DNA of 64,000 nucleotides from Pseudomonas sp. IB20 (GCF_009707325.1 NZ_CP046103.1:992001-1056000), one strand, 5' to 3'. Positions 39,035 through 49,960 are shown, counted from the stretch's first letter. Numbers and translations are program-made. The notes: generated by a model not told the origin, from the letters alone.

Positions 39035-40480
39035 TCACGGCCTTGAAGCGGTCTGTTGACCGCTGGCCGGGAATACGTTGCGTGTGCAAATTTTCGCTTC
39101 GACTTTCTGCGCGGCAGCGCCCGCTTCGGGGCCTTGTACTTCCACGGCCAGCAAGTTCTGCGAGGCCCAGTCTTCATCGGTGCGCAGTTCAAAGGCGAAA
39201 CGCCCGTCTGTGTCGGATGTTTCGGGTTTCTCGATCTTGATGTCCTCGTGGCGCCCGTTCATGTACCAGAGGGTGGCTTGCAGGGTTTTCACCGACGGGT
39301 CGGCGAAGCGGATATCAACCTGATGGTTGGCGTTGCGCAGGTCTTTGTTCGAACTGTTAACCAGCAATTCGTTCTTGCCGGGTTTCAACGTCGTGCTGGC
39401 GGTCATCTGCGCAGTCTTGCCTTCGCAGCCGTTGTCGAGCAGCGACATCATCTGGCGGTAGATGGTCTCCTGGTCGAGGCGATACAGCGGCGAGAACTCC
39501 CAGATCAGAATCTTTGGCGGGGTTTTCTGGAATTCTTCGCTGCCCAGGTACTGGATCATCGAACCTTCGAGGCCACCGCCAGGAAAGGCGACGTTGAGGA
39601 TGTCGGCACCGATTTCCTGTTCGAGGAAACCGGCGAAGTTGTAGTTCTTGCCACTGTGGCTGGTGCCCACCAGGGTGATCTGCGGGTTGCCCGAATCGCT
39701 GAACAGGTCGCCGTCGCCCGCTTCGCCCTTGGGCTCGGTGGTGAACTGGTCCATGTACTGGATCGCGTAGCTGGTGCCGCACAGTTGCCCGGCCATGTTG
39801 TGCAGGGTGCCGGTCTTGCCCATGCGGCCCGAGCGCTTGGTCTCGAATTCGCGCTTGGGAATCTCGGCGTACTCGGGCATGGCACGCACTTTGGCACCGA
39901 CGATTTTCGCCGTGCGCTGGGCACCGTATGGCGTCCAGTGTTGGTCGCCACGGAAGTAGAAATCGTGGGCCGGCAGTTCATCCGGCAGTTGCTCATTGGT
40001 GAGCGGCGACAGGTCCGGCACCACGTAACCCATCTTGGCGAAACGGCCGAGCATGGTCTTGTAGTTGCCCAGCGCCTTGTCGAAATCGAACTTGGCTTTC
40101 TCGTCGGGGTTGAGCTTGTTGCGGTTTACCAGGCCACGGGTCGGCTGGTACACCACCACCAGCTCCACGCCCTTGGCCTTGAACGCATCGTGCAGCTGTT
40201 GCATGCGTTTGTAGCCGGCGGGGCTGGTGTCGAATTCGGTGCGCAGGTCTTCCTGGGTACGGAACAGCCAGTCGCCCTGGGCTTGCACCAGAGTGGTGAA
40301 GTTCTGCTGGTAACGCGTGGTGTAGTTTTTCGCGTCGTGGGCAGCCGGGCACAGGCTGCAGCACGGTTCGGCAGTGAAGGTCGGCGCCTTGATTTCGTCG
40401 GCGCGTACGCCTTGGCTGGCCGCCAGCAGGCCGAGGGTCAGACCCGAGAGGCTCAGCAGTTTGATCATGTGTGGGTGCAT
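39035..40480 (-). CDS. algX: Alginate O-acetyltransferase AlgX
   Basis: AlgX is a periplasmic SGNH acetyltransferase with a C-terminal carbohydrate-binding module. It is the terminal acetylation enzyme and part of the export complex. The 481 residues begin with a signal peptide (LLSLSGLTLGLLAASQGVRA). Catalytic residues are in RGDQHWTPYGAQRTA and LVGTSHSGKNYNFAG. Cys residues CCSLCPAAH near the N-terminus fit the known disulfides. ATG 40480 is supported by GAGG at the right distance; a start 9 bases earlier has GAGG directly against it. Confidence 0.94.
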   Translation of the reverse strand: MHPHMIKLLSLSGLTLGLLAASQGVRADEIKAPTFTAEPCCSLCPAAHDAKNYTTRYQQNFTTLVQAQGDWLFRTQEDLRTEFDTSPAGYKRMQQLHDAFKAKGVELVVVYQPTRGLVNRNKLNPDEKAKFDFDKALGNYKTMLGRFAKMGYVVPDLSPLTNEQLPDELPAHDFYFRGDQHWTPYGAQRTAKIVGAKVRAMPEYAEIPKREFETKRSGRMGKTGTLHNMAGQLCGTSYAIQYMDQFTTEPKGEAGDGDLFSDSGNPQITLVGTSHSGKNYNFAGFLEQEIGADILNVAFPGGGLEGSMIQYLGSEEFQKTPPKILIWEFSPLYRLDQETIYRQMMSLLDNGCEGKTAQMTASTTLKPGKNELLVNSSNKDLRNANHQVDIRFADPSVKTLQATLWYMNGRHEDIKIEKPETSDTDGRFAFELRTDEDWASQNLLAVEVQGPEAGAAAQKVEAKICTRNVFPASGQQTASRP

Positions 40481-40491
40481 AAGGGTCATCC

Positions 40492-42066
40492 TCAGTCCTG
40501 CATTTCGGTCTGGCGTTCGACAGGGTCGATCAGCACGGCTTTCTGTTGGCGCACCAACAGGTCGAGAATTTCTTCCTGCCGATCACCCAGCACACCGTTG
40601 AAGCTGATGCCGCTGGATTTGGTCGGCGCCAGCATCGACACGCGATACAGTTCGACACTCAATGGCGAATCGATCGACAGCGGCCCGCTGCCGTTACCGG
40701 CAAGCTCACCGCCAACCACGATCAGCGAGACCTTGGCGTCGAACGGGTCGAGGGCGATGTCGCGGTCGGTGTCGGTCAAATCCTTGATGTGGCCGTACAC
40801 GCCGGTCAGGCCGTTGGCCATCGAGGTGTTTTCGTACAGGCGAATGTTCACGCTGTTACGGATGCGAATGCCGTGGCGACGGTTGGCGATCACTTTGTTG
40901 CCCCACAGCAGGTTGTCGCCGCTCTCATAGAGCGTGATGCCGTCGGTGTGGTTGCGGTAAATCTCGTTGTCGGCGATCAGGTTGTTCACGCTGTTACGGT
41001 CGATCACTAGGCCCGAGAGCTTGTTGTCGTAGCTGCGGTTGTTGAAGATAAAGCTGTCGTTCACTTCCCGGGAAATGATGATGCCGTGCTTCTTCTTGGT
41101 GCCGTAGACGGTGTTGTCGGCGATGATCAGGCCGTGGGAACGGTCGTGCGGGTCAATGCCGTAGACGATGTTGTCTTTGTAGGTATTGCCCTTGAGCACA
41201 AAACCTGTGGTTTCGTAGCAGTAGAAGCCGTACCACATGTCCGAGAACTCGGAATCGATGATCCAACCGGTCGGCTCAGGGCGCTTGAGCACCTTGGCCA
41301 TGTTCGGCGTGTACTGGGAAATACTCACCCCGTACGACTTACTGTTGGCATAGCCGAAGCTGGCCATCTTGCTGTTGGCGACGTAGGTCTCGGTACCGCC
41401 CCAGGCCAGCAGGAACGGGCGGAATTCCTTGGGCGACTGGAACAGCGCCGGGCCATTGGTTTTTTCGTTCCAGCCGGTGATCTTGGTGTCACGCACAAAC
41501 AGCTGGCCGTCGTTGATCAGGAACGAGCCGGCTTGTTGTGACAGGCGCAACTCCTGAGTCTTCTTGTCGATTTCGAGGATGCCCTTGCGCCCGACCACGA
41601 TCGGCAACTTGGCCAGGAACACACCCGGCGAGGTTTCGCTGAGGTACTGCTTGGGCACTTTGCCGAGCAGGTCCTTGAGGTTCATGTAGCCGTCGTCGAC
41701 AAAGATCGCCTGGGGAATGCCGTGCTGGCGAACCACCCATTCGGCCATCTTGTTGTCGCCGCCGATGAAGTCCTTGAGGGCGTCTTCCTGCATCATGCGT
41801 CGGATGCTGACTTTGCCCGTCTTGCTTCTGACGATCTTCTTTTCCATCGCTGCGGCGGTGTAGCCCGACAGGTCCGGCAGGGCCGGTTTAGCCATTTCCA
41901 GCGGCGCGGTTGGCGGGCTGGAAATGGTGTAGGTCTTGGCCTGTTGCAGTTCTTTGGCGATGGTCGGCGCCTTCACCGCCGCACCGTCGGCAAAGGCCGA
42001 AGTGCTGGCCAGCAGCATGGCTGCGACCAGCAGGCTGACCGAGCCTTTGAGGGCTTGAGGGTTCAT
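40492..42066 (-). CDS. algG: Mannuronan C5-epimerase AlgG
   Basis: AlgG converts mannuronate to guluronate in the polymer, in the periplasm. The 524-residue protein has a signal peptide (VSLLVAAMLLASTSAFA) and a right-handed beta-helix of repeated N/D-rich strands. The catalytic DPHDR motif is in YGIDPHDRSHGLIIADN. The frame opens at 42081, overlapping the algE stop by one base, but GGGAG 8 bases before 42066 supports the second ATG. Confidence 0.94.
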   Translation of the reverse strand: MNPQALKGSVSLLVAAMLLASTSAFADGAAVKAPTIAKELQQAKTYTISSPPTAPLEMAKPALPDLSGYTAAAMEKKIVRSKTGKVSIRRMMQEDALKDFIGGDNKMAEWVVRQHGIPQAIFVDDGYMNLKDLLGKVPKQYLSETSPGVFLAKLPIVVGRKGILEIDKKTQELRLSQQAGSFLINDGQLFVRDTKITGWNEKTNGPALFQSPKEFRPFLLAWGGTETYVANSKMASFGYANSKSYGVSISQYTPNMAKVLKRPEPTGWIIDSEFSDMWYGFYCYETTGFVLKGNTYKDNIVYGIDPHDRSHGLIIADNTVYGTKKKHGIIISREVNDSFIFNNRSYDNKLSGLVIDRNSVNNLIADNEIYRNHTDGITLYESGDNLLWGNKVIANRRHGIRIRNSVNIRLYENTSMANGLTGVYGHIKDLTDTDRDIALDPFDAKVSLIVVGGELAGNGSGPLSIDSPLSVELYRVSMLAPTKSSGISFNGVLGDRQEEILDLLVRQQKAVLIDPVERQTEMQD

Positions 42067-42080
42067 TGCGCAGGCTCCCA

Positions 42081-43568
42081 TCAGAATTTCCAGATCACGT
42101 CGACAAACGCGCGGTGCATGTACGAGTCGACCTGGCTGCCATAGGCATCACCCGGCTTGAACACACCCGCCCGGAAGCGCACCAGGGCCGACGGTTCGTC
42201 GATCGACTGGCTCAGCGCGGCCGGCAGCAGGCCTTTCTTGAAGTACTTGGTGACTACCACGTCCATCTCCTGGCCCAAGTCTTTCTTGCCGTCTTCAAGC
42301 GGCAGGGAAGTGCTGGACAGGATCGCGCCGGTCACGTCGTCGGTGTTGTTCTGCACGGCATCGATACCGTTGCTGCCCACCGGCTTGTTGCCGTCGACGC
42401 GCCAGAACTTGTGATAGACCAGGCTGGCGTCATAGTCCTCGCGCAGTTGCCAGGAACCGAACAGGCTCATGGACTGCACGTTGTTCATCTCGCCGCGAAA
42501 CGCTTCGCCGAAGCGGTGCACGCGGGACTGGGTGCCGGTCCAGTTCGAACGGTTGCTCTGCAGGCCGTTCTGCTCGTAGTTGGCACTCGCACGCGAATAA
42601 GCCGCGCCGACTTGCCACTGCGGATCCAGACGCAGGCGGATACCCAGGTCGGTAGCCCAGCCACTCACGTCATCGCTGCGCTTGGCTTCTGTCGGACGTG
42701 AGCCGTCGGCGTTCAAGGCGTTGACCGTGTTGCGGTCGCCTCTCATGCCGGTGACGCTGGCCCAGTAATTGACCGTGTTGGTGTTGCGCCAGTTGTAGGC
42801 GTCGCTGTTGGCTTCGATGCCGAGCCAGGTCAGGTCGCCGTTTTCGCGTTTGTCCAACGAGTCGGTGGCCACGCCCGGTTCCGGGTAGTCGAGCTTGCCG
42901 TCGTCATGGGTGTGGTGGGCGCGCAGGCCGATCCACTGGCCGGGCGTCCACTGGTAGGCGGCGTCGGCGTAGAGGTGCTGGCGGTCCTTGTCCTTGGGCG
43001 ACAGCTCCTTGAGGTCGGTGCGGTATTCGCTGAAGCGTTCGGCAACGCCGACATTGGCCTTGAGCAGGGTGGTGTCGAAGGTCCAGTTCAGCGCTTCGAT
43101 ATTGGTGTCGCGCCATTGGCCGTCGTCATTGCGCAGGCGTTGGCGACCCAGCTTGAGCAGCTCGCCCGGGTAAGGCGTGAAACCGCTGTAGCCGACCCAG
43201 AACTCGCGCATGGCCAGGTAGTTTTTCTTGGACTTGCGGTCGTTGTTGGTGGTTTGCTGATTTTCGTCATCGGCCGATTGTTGCAGGGGGTCGGTCTCGA
43301 TGATGTCGCTCGACACGACCGCCTGGCCCATGGCGTAGGCGCTCCACGCGCCACTTTCGCCGTAGACCCACGGGCGCAGGTCGAGGCCGATACCGTTGAC
43401 GTCGCCGCCTTTCTGGGTACCGAGGTCGCGGTCATCTTCGGACTGCGCGGTGGCTTTGACTTCCAGGCCGAAGTTCTTGGCTTCGGTCAGCGCGGCCAGG
43501 GTCGGGCACGACCACAGCAGGGCGAAGGTCAGGCCGATGCCGGCCTTGACGAATGGGTTGAGCTTCAT
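42081..43568 (-). CDS. algE: Outer-membrane alginate export porin AlgE
   Basis: AlgE is an 18-stranded anion-selective barrel that exports the polymer. The 495 residues include a signal peptide ([18 protein letters not shown]), a run of amphipathic strands, and a C-terminus ending [11 protein letters not shown], with terminal Phe for BAM recognition. Its ATG overlaps the algK stop by 4 bases. Confidence 0.95.
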   Translation of the reverse strand: MKLNPFVKAGIGLTFALLWSCPTLAALTEAKNFGLEVKATAQSEDDRDLGTQKGGDVNGIGLDLRPWVYGESGAWSAYAMGQAVVSSDIIETDPLQQSADDENQQTTNNDRKSKKNYLAMREFWVGYSGFTPYPGELLKLGRQRLRNDDGQWRDTNIEALNWTFDTTLLKANVGVAERFSEYRTDLKELSPKDKDRQHLYADAAYQWTPGQWIGLRAHHTHDDGKLDYPEPGVATDSLDKRENGDLTWLGIEANSDAYNWRNTNTVNYWASVTGMRGDRNTVNALNADGSRPTEAKRSDDVSGWATDLGIRLRLDPQWQVGAAYSRASANYEQNGLQSNRSNWTGTQSRVHRFGEAFRGEMNNVQSMSLFGSWQLREDYDASLVYHKFWRVDGNKPVGSNGIDAVQNNTDDVTGAILSSTSLPLEDGKKDLGQEMDVVVTKYFKKGLLPAALSQSIDEPSALVRFRAGVFKPGDAYGSQVDSYMHRAFVDVIWKF

Positions 43569-45088
43569 AGGGATTCCTCGCCGTCTTCTTCTTGCAGGGC
43601 GTGCAGTTGCAGCGTGCTCTGGGCCAGGGTGCCGCGTGTCGCCAGCTCCTGTTGCACCAGGCGTTGGCCTTCGGCGCGTTGCTCTGGCGTGAGCGGGGCT
43701 TCGAGCTGCGTGGCCAAGTCATTGGCCTCTGGCGTGTCCTGGGCTTTCGCCAACTGGCTGAAGACGTAGGCGTTCAATGGGTCGGGCTTGGTGCCCTTGC
43801 CTTGGGAAAACAATTGCGCGATGGCGAAGTCGGCGCTGTTCTGGCCGTTGCGCGCAGCGGTCAGCAAGTGGTCGAGGGCTTTTTGCGAGTAGACCTTGCC
43901 CAGGTAGCCACGGCGGTAGATCTGGCCGAGGTAGTAATCGGCGGCGACTTCCTTGCCCACGGCTTTTTCGAAATGCGCTTCGGCGGCCTTGGCGTCTGCC
44001 GGCACCCACTTGCCTTCGTAGTAGAGCTTGCCCAGCAATAGCTCGGCGCGCGGCTGGTCGGCGGCGCGGCCGTTGTCCAGGTATTTCATCATCTGGTCGA
44101 CGTCGCCCAGTTCGGGGAAGTCGTAGAGCAGTTGCGCCAGGCTGACCCAGGAAGCGGGGTAGCCGGGGGCGATTTTTTCCAGCAGGGCTTGCGCGGTTTT
44201 TTCATCGGTCTTGCCCAGGGTCGCATCGCCCAAGACACGCGCAACGCTATCAACACGCTGGGCGGTGACGGTGCCACGGCTGTAGCCTGCTTCCATTTGC
44301 TTGAGCAGTTCGGCCTGTTTTTCCGGCTCGGCTTTTTTCTGGTAGACCGTGGCCAGCTCGACGTAGCAGATGTCGGTGGTGTTCAGCGCGGCCTTGCAGA
44401 TGCGCTCTACATCATCCAAGTGCTGGTCGTAGGTGTCCTGGGTGCGATACAGCAGCACCTGGGCTAGACCTGCTTCCGGGTAACCCGCTGCTTGCCATTT
44501 GGTGATCTGCTGCTGGGCATTCACGTTGGGGAAGCTGTGCGGGTATTGCAGGTACAGCATGGCCAGCGGGATCAGGGTGTTGCCTTCGCCATTGGCAAAG
44601 GCTTTTTTCAGCAAACCTTCAGCCTCGTGCTGCTCGGCCTCGGTGGCACCCGGCTTGGCCACCAACAGGCGACCCAGGCGGGCTTGGGCCCGTGGCGAGG
44701 TATCGGCGGCCGCGCGGTAAGTGGCTTCGGCTTGGCGGATTTGCTCGGGGTCGCGGGTGGTCACCTGGATATCGGCCAGGCCTACTTGGGCCTCGCTGTA
44801 ACCCAGGTCCGCCAGCTGCTGGTAGTTCTGCTGGGCGGTGACGGTGTCGCCACGCTTGAGGGCTTCGTTGGCCAGGCGCTGGTCGGGCAGGCCGGCGCAA
44901 CCGGCCAAAGAAACTGCCAGTGCCAGCGCGCAGTAGGCTGCGGCGAAGTGCGATCTGCTCTGTGTGGGAGCTGGCTTGCCTGCGATGGGCTCACCTCGGT
45001 GCATCTGAAAAACCGAGTCGCCTGCATCGCGGGCAAGCCCGGCTCCCACATGGGTCAGTGCTGTTTTTGAAATAGGGTTCACAGGCAT
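43565..45088 (-). CDS. algK: Alginate secretion lipoprotein AlgK, with a REPIN inside the signal region
   Basis: AlgK is an outer-membrane lipoprotein of Sel1/TPR-like repeats that helps localise AlgE and scaffolds the export complex. The mature part from the lipobox LAGC to the stop looks complete, with repeats such as [35 protein letters not shown] and [14 protein letters not shown]. The odd feature is the N-terminus. An 88-bp REPIN (44963-45050) is read as coding, giving an n-region of about 47 residues before the hydrophobic core, with Cys64 as the lipidation site. No ATG or GTG lies between the REPIN and the core. ATG 45088 has GAGG only 2 bases away; GTG 45082 has better spacing. The total is about 507 residues. 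Confidence 0.88.
   Translation of the reverse strand: MPVNPISKTALTHVGAGLARDAGDSVFQMHRGEPIAGKPAPTQSRSHFAAAYCALALAVSLAGCAGLPDQRLANEALKRGDTVTAQQNYQQLADLGYSEAQVGLADIQVTTRDPEQIRQAEATYRAAADTSPRAQARLGRLLVAKPGATEAEQHEAEGLLKKAFANGEGNTLIPLAMLYLQYPHSFPNVNAQQQITKWQAAGYPEAGLAQVLLYRTQDTYDQHLDDVERICKAALNTTDICYVELATVYQKKAEPEKQAELLKQMEAGYSRGTVTAQRVDSVARVLGDATLGKTDEKTAQALLEKIAPGYPASWVSLAQLLYDFPELGDVDQMMKYLDNGRAADQPRAELLLGKLYYEGKWVPADAKAAEAHFEKAVGKEVAADYYLGQIYRRGYLGKVYSQKALDHLLTAARNGQNSADFAIAQLFSQGKGTKPDPLNAYVFSQLAKAQDTPEANDLATQLEAPLTPEQRAEGQRLVQQELATRGTLAQSTLQLHALQEEDGEESL
44963..45050. repeat. REPIN inside the algK reading frame
   Basis: Inverted REPs at 44963-44985 (TGTGGGAGCTGGCTTGCCTGCGA) and near 45023-45050 (its GGCAAGCCCGGCTCCCACA-type partner) flank a short imperfect spacer. 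The element is translated in frame as the extended n-region of AlgK. Confidence 0.9.
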
Positions 45089-45096
45089 GTCCTCGC

Positions 45097-46263
45097 TTAC
45101 AGACCGTGAGCCATGGCTTTATCGATCAGCCAGTTCAGCGATGGGCCACGGTCGCTGGTCACTTCTACCGGGCGGCCGGCGTAGGTGCTGTCCAGCGGGG
45201 CATCCGGCTTGATTTGCACGCGGATGTCGGAGGACAGGTCTGCGCTGTTCAGGCTGGTGCTGCTGACGATGGTGCCGGTGCGGATCTGTTCTTCGTCGGC
45301 GATCTGGAAGTTCACCTGTGTACCTGGGCGAACGTCGGCGAACTGGCGGTAGGTGAAGCGCGCTTCCACGTTGGCCAGGCTGCCGCGTGGCACCAGTTGG
45401 AAAATCACATCGCCCTTGCTGGCGTACTGGCCGTCGGCGACCAGTTGCTGGGCGACGATGCAATCGCATGGGGAGGTTAGGGTGCCGGTCATTTGCTTGC
45501 CGAACAGCTCTTCCACCTTGGCCGGTTGCAGCTGCTCTTCGTCCAGGTGGCCCTTGAGCACATCGAGCATGCTGGTGCTGAAGGTCGCCAGTGGTGCGCC
45601 TTTGGCGGCGACCGCGTCACCTTTGAGCAGGCTTTGCACGGTGCCGTCGCGCGGCATGGTCACGTTCATGCCGGGTACGCTGACGAGGCCAGCCTGGGCA
45701 TGGCTGACGAAGTACATGCCGTACACCGATTTGAAGATGAAACCGAAGGCTGCCAGGCCGACGATGAAGATACCTGCGCTGAACACCACGGCGCGCAAGC
45801 GGCCCGCGGCGCTCATGTTGCTGCCGCCGTCCTTAACCTTGCGCGCCTTGGTGAAGTTGTCACGTTGCAGGGTCGCCAGCACGTCGCCCATGGTCACGAT
45901 GTCGCCGGACAAGTGCGAGGTGATCAAGTGGCGCAGGGTGGAAATATCCTGGGCGTCGAGGTTCTGGAACTGGCAACCGGTACGGCCAGTCTGGCGGTCG
46001 TAGGAGCGAATCTGCAGCTCGACATCCATCGCCAGGCCGAGGTTATCGATGACGAATTGCAGGCGGCCTTTGTGCACTTCACCGACGGTCAACGGCTGGG
46101 TGGCGGTGAACGCCAGGCCGCCGGCAGACAGGTCGATCACCCGTGCTTCGGTCTGGGTGCGGTCGGTGTTGAAAAAGCGCAGCTTGGCCGGGATTTTGAC
46201 CCGGGCATGTTGGCGCTGGGCTTCGGATTCGTGGACAACGTTGGCGTTTACTTGGCTATTCAT
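45097..46263 (-). CDS. alg44: Alginate co-polymerase Alg44 (PilZ c-di-GMP receptor)
   Basis: Alg44 activates the polymerase Alg8 when it binds c-di-GMP. The 388-residue protein has a cytoplasmic PilZ domain with the full binding motif, R17-xxx-R21 and D44-x-S46-AGG. One membrane segment follows (AVVFSAGIFIVGLAAFGFIF), then a periplasmic HlyD-like domain (LLKGDAVAAKGAPLATFS, CDCIVAQQLVADGQYASKGDVIF). It links alginate output to c-di-GMP level. algK follows 8 bp later. Confidence 0.96.
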   Translation of the reverse strand: MNSQVNANVVHESEAQRQHARVKIPAKLRFFNTDRTQTEARVIDLSAGGLAFTATQPLTVGEVHKGRLQFVIDNLGLAMDVELQIRSYDRQTGRTGCQFQNLDAQDISTLRHLITSHLSGDIVTMGDVLATLQRDNFTKARKVKDGGSNMSAAGRLRAVVFSAGIFIVGLAAFGFIFKSVYGMYFVSHAQAGLVSVPGMNVTMPRDGTVQSLLKGDAVAAKGAPLATFSTSMLDVLKGHLDEEQLQPAKVEELFGKQMTGTLTSPCDCIVAQQLVADGQYASKGDVIFQLVPRGSLANVEARFTYRQFADVRPGTQVNFQIADEEQIRTGTIVSSTSLNSADLSSDIRVQIKPDAPLDSTYAGRPVEVTSDRGPSLNWLIDKAMAHGL

Positions 46264-46300
46264 GGTGCTTTAGTTCCTAGTTAATTCAGGCTTGGCAGGG

Positions 46301-47782
46301 TCAGACCATCATCAGCAACACGGCGACGAAAATGCTGCCGGCGGAGAAGGTCATGGTCCGAGACGACCAGGTGTTGAACCAACGTTGAAAGCTGGCCAAA
46401 TCGCGGGTCAGTTTGGTGTCCTGGCGAGTCCAGGACTGTTGATCAAGGCGGAAGAACACGTAGATCTTCACCAGCGCGCCCATGATCTGGTTGTAATAGA
46501 GAATCACCGGGTAAGCCGGGCCGATCTTGTGACCGGAGCACGACAGCAGCAGGGTCAGGATCAGGCGAGTGATGCCGATCCACAGCAGGTACGCGAGGAT
46601 GAACGCGCCGCCGTATTTGAAGGTGGCGATGACGGCCACGGTCAGGCCGAGCAGCGAGGTCCACATCGACACGCGCTGATCGAACAGCACCACGCTGGTG
46701 AACAGGCCGAGCCGGCGCACACCCAGGCCCAGGGCACGGGAGTTCTGACGCAGGTTGTTGCCGTACCAGCGGAACATCAGCTTGCGGCTTGCCTTTATAA
46801 AGCTCTTTTCCGGTGGGTGTTCCACGGTATTGATCGCGGCATCCGGCACGTAGAAGGTGTCGTAACCCAGGCGCATCAGGCTGAACCAGCTGGACTTGTC
46901 ATCACCGGTCAAGAACTTGAAGCGGCCCAGGCGCCAGTGTTGCAGCGAGTCGCTTTCCACATCGGCGATAAAGCCCGGGTCGGTGACCACGCTGGCACGG
47001 AACACCGACATGCGCCCGGTCATGGTCAGCACGCGTTTGGACAGGGCCATGGAGCACATGTTGATGTGACGCTGGGCGAAGCGCAGCTTGTGCCATTCGC
47101 TCATGATGTAGCCGCCGCGCACTTCGCAGAACTCGTTAGTGGTCAGGCCGCCGACATTGCCGAACAGTTGGAACCACGGCACGGTCTTGCGCACCACGCC
47201 TTCGGCGAGCACGGTGTCGCCATCGATCACCGCAACCACGGCACGGTCATCCGGCAGGTGGCGGGAGATGGCGCGGAAACCAAAGGCCAGGCCGTCGCGC
47301 TTACCGGTGCCGGCAATGCGCACGAAATCGAGCTTCACGTGTTCCGGTGGGTTCATGCGTTCCCACAGGCTTTTCACCAGCAGCTCATCGGACATTTCCA
47401 CCAGCGAGCAGACCACGGTGGTGGGGAAGCCGCATTCGATGGCCTCGCGGATCACTGAGCTGTAGACCTGCGCGGTGGTCAGCGCGTCAATACGAAAACT
47501 GGTCACCATCAGGAACACATGGGAGGGGTCCGCCGACTTGCCCAGCTTGCGCACTTTACGGCGCAGGTGCGGGTAGACCACGTACAGGAACAGCATGCCG
47601 CGAAAGAAATGCGTAGCACCCATCGAGTAGCGCCAGATACCGACGGCGCCAATCAGGAAAATAAAATTCTTCGACTCGGAGTCGAACGTACTCGCCGGTA
47701 ACAGCAGGGCGAGTCCCATCAGCAGGCTCAGAAAGAACAGCCAGCCGGCGGATTGGAGCAGTACGTGTTTTAACTTGGACAT
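46301..47782 (-). CDS. alg8: Alginate polymerase Alg8 (family-2 glycosyltransferase)
   Basis: Alg8 polymerises GDP-mannuronate at the inner membrane. The predicted 493 residues have N-terminal helices ([21 protein letters not shown]), a cytoplasmic GT2 domain with [12 protein letters not shown] and the TGDDKSSW acceptor region, then C-terminal helices. The [13 protein letters not shown] segment fits the QxxRW-type motif. The frame opens at 47875, but ATG 47782 gives [14 protein letters not shown], the usual start. Confidence 0.94.
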   Translation of the reverse strand: MSKLKHVLLQSAGWLFFLSLLMGLALLLPASTFDSESKNFIFLIGAVGIWRYSMGATHFFRGMLFLYVVYPHLRRKVRKLGKSADPSHVFLMVTSFRIDALTTAQVYSSVIREAIECGFPTTVVCSLVEMSDELLVKSLWERMNPPEHVKLDFVRIAGTGKRDGLAFGFRAISRHLPDDRAVVAVIDGDTVLAEGVVRKTVPWFQLFGNVGGLTTNEFCEVRGGYIMSEWHKLRFAQRHINMCSMALSKRVLTMTGRMSVFRASVVTDPGFIADVESDSLQHWRLGRFKFLTGDDKSSWFSLMRLGYDTFYVPDAAINTVEHPPEKSFIKASRKLMFRWYGNNLRQNSRALGLGVRRLGLFTSVVLFDQRVSMWTSLLGLTVAVIATFKYGGAFILAYLLWIGITRLILTLLLSCSGHKIGPAYPVILYYNQIMGALVKIYVFFRLDQQSWTRQDTKLTRDLASFQRWFNTWSSRTMTFSAGSIFVAVLLMMV

Positions 47783-47865
47783 AAGCGTCATCCGAAGGTG
47801 AAGAAGGCTCCAGGCTGCAAGCGCTGGGGATGGGTACGCTTGCAGCCTGAAACTTGCCGTTGCTG

Positions 47866-49182
47866 TTACCAGCAAATGCCTTCGGTGCGGCCTGTCGTAC
47901 TGGTGGCCTTGGACATGAAGCCCACCAGGTCGATGACTTGCTTGCCGTGCGGCGCGTTCTGCGCCAGGGCACGGAACTTCTCATCGCGGTTGCCGAGGAT
48001 GATCACGTCGGAGTTGTTGATCACATCATCGAAGTCCGAGTTGAGCAGGGACGACACATGCGGGATCTTGCCTTCGATGTAGTCTTTGTTCGCGCCGTGG
48101 ACACGGGCGTACTCGACGTTGCTGTCGTAGATGCTCAGGTCGAAACCCTTGCCGATCAGCATTTCCGCCAGCTCCACCAATGGGCTTTCGCGCAGGTCGT
48201 CGGTGCCGGCCTTGAAGCTCAGGCCCAACAGGGCGACTTTGCGTTTGTCGTGGCCGGCGACGATGTCGAAGGCGTTTTGCACCTGGGACTCGTTGCTGCG
48301 CATCAGCGAGTTGAGCAGCGGCGCTTCCACGTCCAAGGTGCTTGCGCGGTAGGTCAGGGCACGCACGTCTTTGGGCAGGCACGAGCCGCCGAACGCGAAG
48401 CCTGGGCGCATGTAGTACTGCGACAGGTTGAGGGTTTTATCCTGGCAGACCACTTCCATCACTTCGCGACCATCGACGCCGACGGCCTTGGCGATGTTGC
48501 CGATTTCGTTGGCGAAGGTGACTTTGGTGGCGTGCCACACGTTGCAGGTGTACTTGATCATTTCGGCAACGGCGATGTCCTTGCGGATGATCGGTGCGTC
48601 GAGTTCTTCGTACAGCGACTGCAAGACATCACCGGAGGCTTTGTCGAACTCGCCGATGACGGTCATCGGTGGCAGGTCGTAGTCGGCGATGGCGGTGGAT
48701 TCACGCAGGAATTCCGGGTTGACCGCGACGCCGAAGTCGACGCCGGCTTTCTTGCCGGAGCAGTCTTCGAGGATCGGGATCACCACATTGGCCACGGTGC
48801 CTGGCAACACGGTGCTGCGCACTACGATGGTGTGGCGGGTGGCTTTGTCACGCAGGACAAAACCGATCTCGCGGCATACCGATTCGATATAGTTGAGTTC
48901 CAGGTCGCCGTTTTTCTTGCTCGGCGTACCGACGCAAATCATCGACAGGTCGGTGTCGCGGATGGCCTCGGCGAAGTTGGTCGTGCCGCGCAGTCGGCCG
49001 GTTTCAATACCCTGGCTCAACAGTTCACCCAGACCCGGTTCAACGATTGGCGATTTGCCCGCATTGATCAGGTCAATCTTTTCCTTGGAGATGTCTACGC
49101 CGACCACTTCATGGCCACGGGCAGACAGGCAACCGGCACAGACTGCGCCAACGTAACCGAGACCAAATATGCTGATGCGCAT
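47866..49182 (-). CDS. algD: GDP-mannose 6-dehydrogenase
   Basis: AlgD oxidises GDP-mannose to GDP-mannuronate with NAD in the cytoplasm, the committed step. The 438 residues begin [19 protein letters not shown] (Rossmann fold). The catalytic Cys lies in [17 protein letters not shown]. The frame extends upstream to 49344, but ATG 49182 has AGAGGTAA upstream and matches the family start. It is the first gene of the alginate operon and has a long leader. Confidence 0.96.
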   Translation of the reverse strand: MRISIFGLGYVGAVCAGCLSARGHEVVGVDISKEKIDLINAGKSPIVEPGLGELLSQGIETGRLRGTTNFAEAIRDTDLSMICVGTPSKKNGDLELNYIESVCREIGFVLRDKATRHTIVVRSTVLPGTVANVVIPILEDCSGKKAGVDFGVAVNPEFLRESTAIADYDLPPMTVIGEFDKASGDVLQSLYEELDAPIIRKDIAVAEMIKYTCNVWHATKVTFANEIGNIAKAVGVDGREVMEVVCQDKTLNLSQYYMRPGFAFGGSCLPKDVRALTYRASTLDVEAPLLNSLMRSNESQVQNAFDIVAGHDKRKVALLGLSFKAGTDDLRESPLVELAEMLIGKGFDLSIYDSNVEYARVHGANKDYIEGKIPHVSSLLNSDFDDVINNSDVIILGNRDEKFRALAQNAPHGKQVIDLVGFMSKATSTTGRTEGICW

Positions 49183-49960
49183 CGCATTTACCTCTTTGTC
49201 ATTGAAGACGATATTAATCATGCCAATTAGATGGCTGGAGTTCATGTTTGCAAGCGTCACTGATGCCGCGAAAGTTGGGCGAATAGACGCCGACTTACCG
49301 TGTGCAGGCATGTTAAATAACGAGTGACTAACGAGTGCACTCAAGTTGTGCGAAACGTGGCCTTGTTATTGGCACTTGCCCTGAAATGCAGCCAGCCTTC
49401 CTGGGGGAAGGGCTTGGCGCCAGCGCCGCAGGGCATAGATTGAGGCAATTAGCCTTTAAATATCAATGCCTTGGGTTATATCGCTGACCCATTAGGGGAA
49501 GCTGAGCCTTGGCCTTGTAGTTGCTGGCGATTCATCCTTATCGCCGCTATTAACTAATCGGTTGGTAATATGACTCCTGAGTCAAAGTTCAATATGACAA
49601 CTTTGCTACTTCCGTTGGTCGGTCATGTAAGTCATCTCTTACAGCAACAGAGAATTTCGTTACCGGTGGTATGAGCAGTGCTTTGGGGTGAAGTTCCTAG
49701 CCGCTCATCCTGTTTCCGGAAATTTCTTGAAATATTAGAAAAGATGGCACTGGTACTATACTGATAGCACTTGCTATTTGGGCCAGTAGTTATAGGGAGT
49801 TGGTGCGACGGGATAGTTTTGTGCCACCAGTGTTTTAAAAAATGGGTGCCACTACGAAAAAAAAAGAGAAATGTCGAGTGAAAGATTCGTTAGGAATTCG
49901 CCAGTATGTTTTTTTGGCGCCAAATAAATGACGATTACAGTTATCGAATGCGAACGAAAA
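49183..49960. other. Long algD leader and upstream control region
   Basis: About 780 bp without a supported gene. It contains the predicted AlgU promoter, the AT-richer leader, and a CCGTTGGTC sequence (49612-49620) one mismatch from the AlgR box CCGTTCGTC. Distant regulator sites are typical of algD promoters in Pseudomonas; the site assignments here are inference. Confidence 0.6.
49670..49697 (-). promoter_or_regulatory. Predicted AlgU (sigma-22) promoter of the alginate operon
   Basis: On the minus strand GGAACTT (49697-49691) is followed after 16 bases by TCATA (49674-49670). This matches the AlgU/RpoE-type consensus GAACTT-N16/17-TCtgA, and the -35 is exact. The predicted start near 49663 gives a leader of about 480 nt before algD. 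A second GAACTT at 49590-49585 has no good -10 but overlaps a palindrome (TGACTCCTGAGTCA, 49571-49584). Confidence 0.7.

Noticed and set aside
49182..49344. Longer AlgD start at 49344
   Set aside because: The added 54 residues precede the Rossmann start expected for AlgD, and ATG 49182 has AGAGGTAA at good spacing.
49585..49590. Second GAACTT as an AlgU promoter
   Set aside because: No acceptable -10 sequence is found 16-17 bp downstream on the minus strand; the site at 49691-49697 is better.
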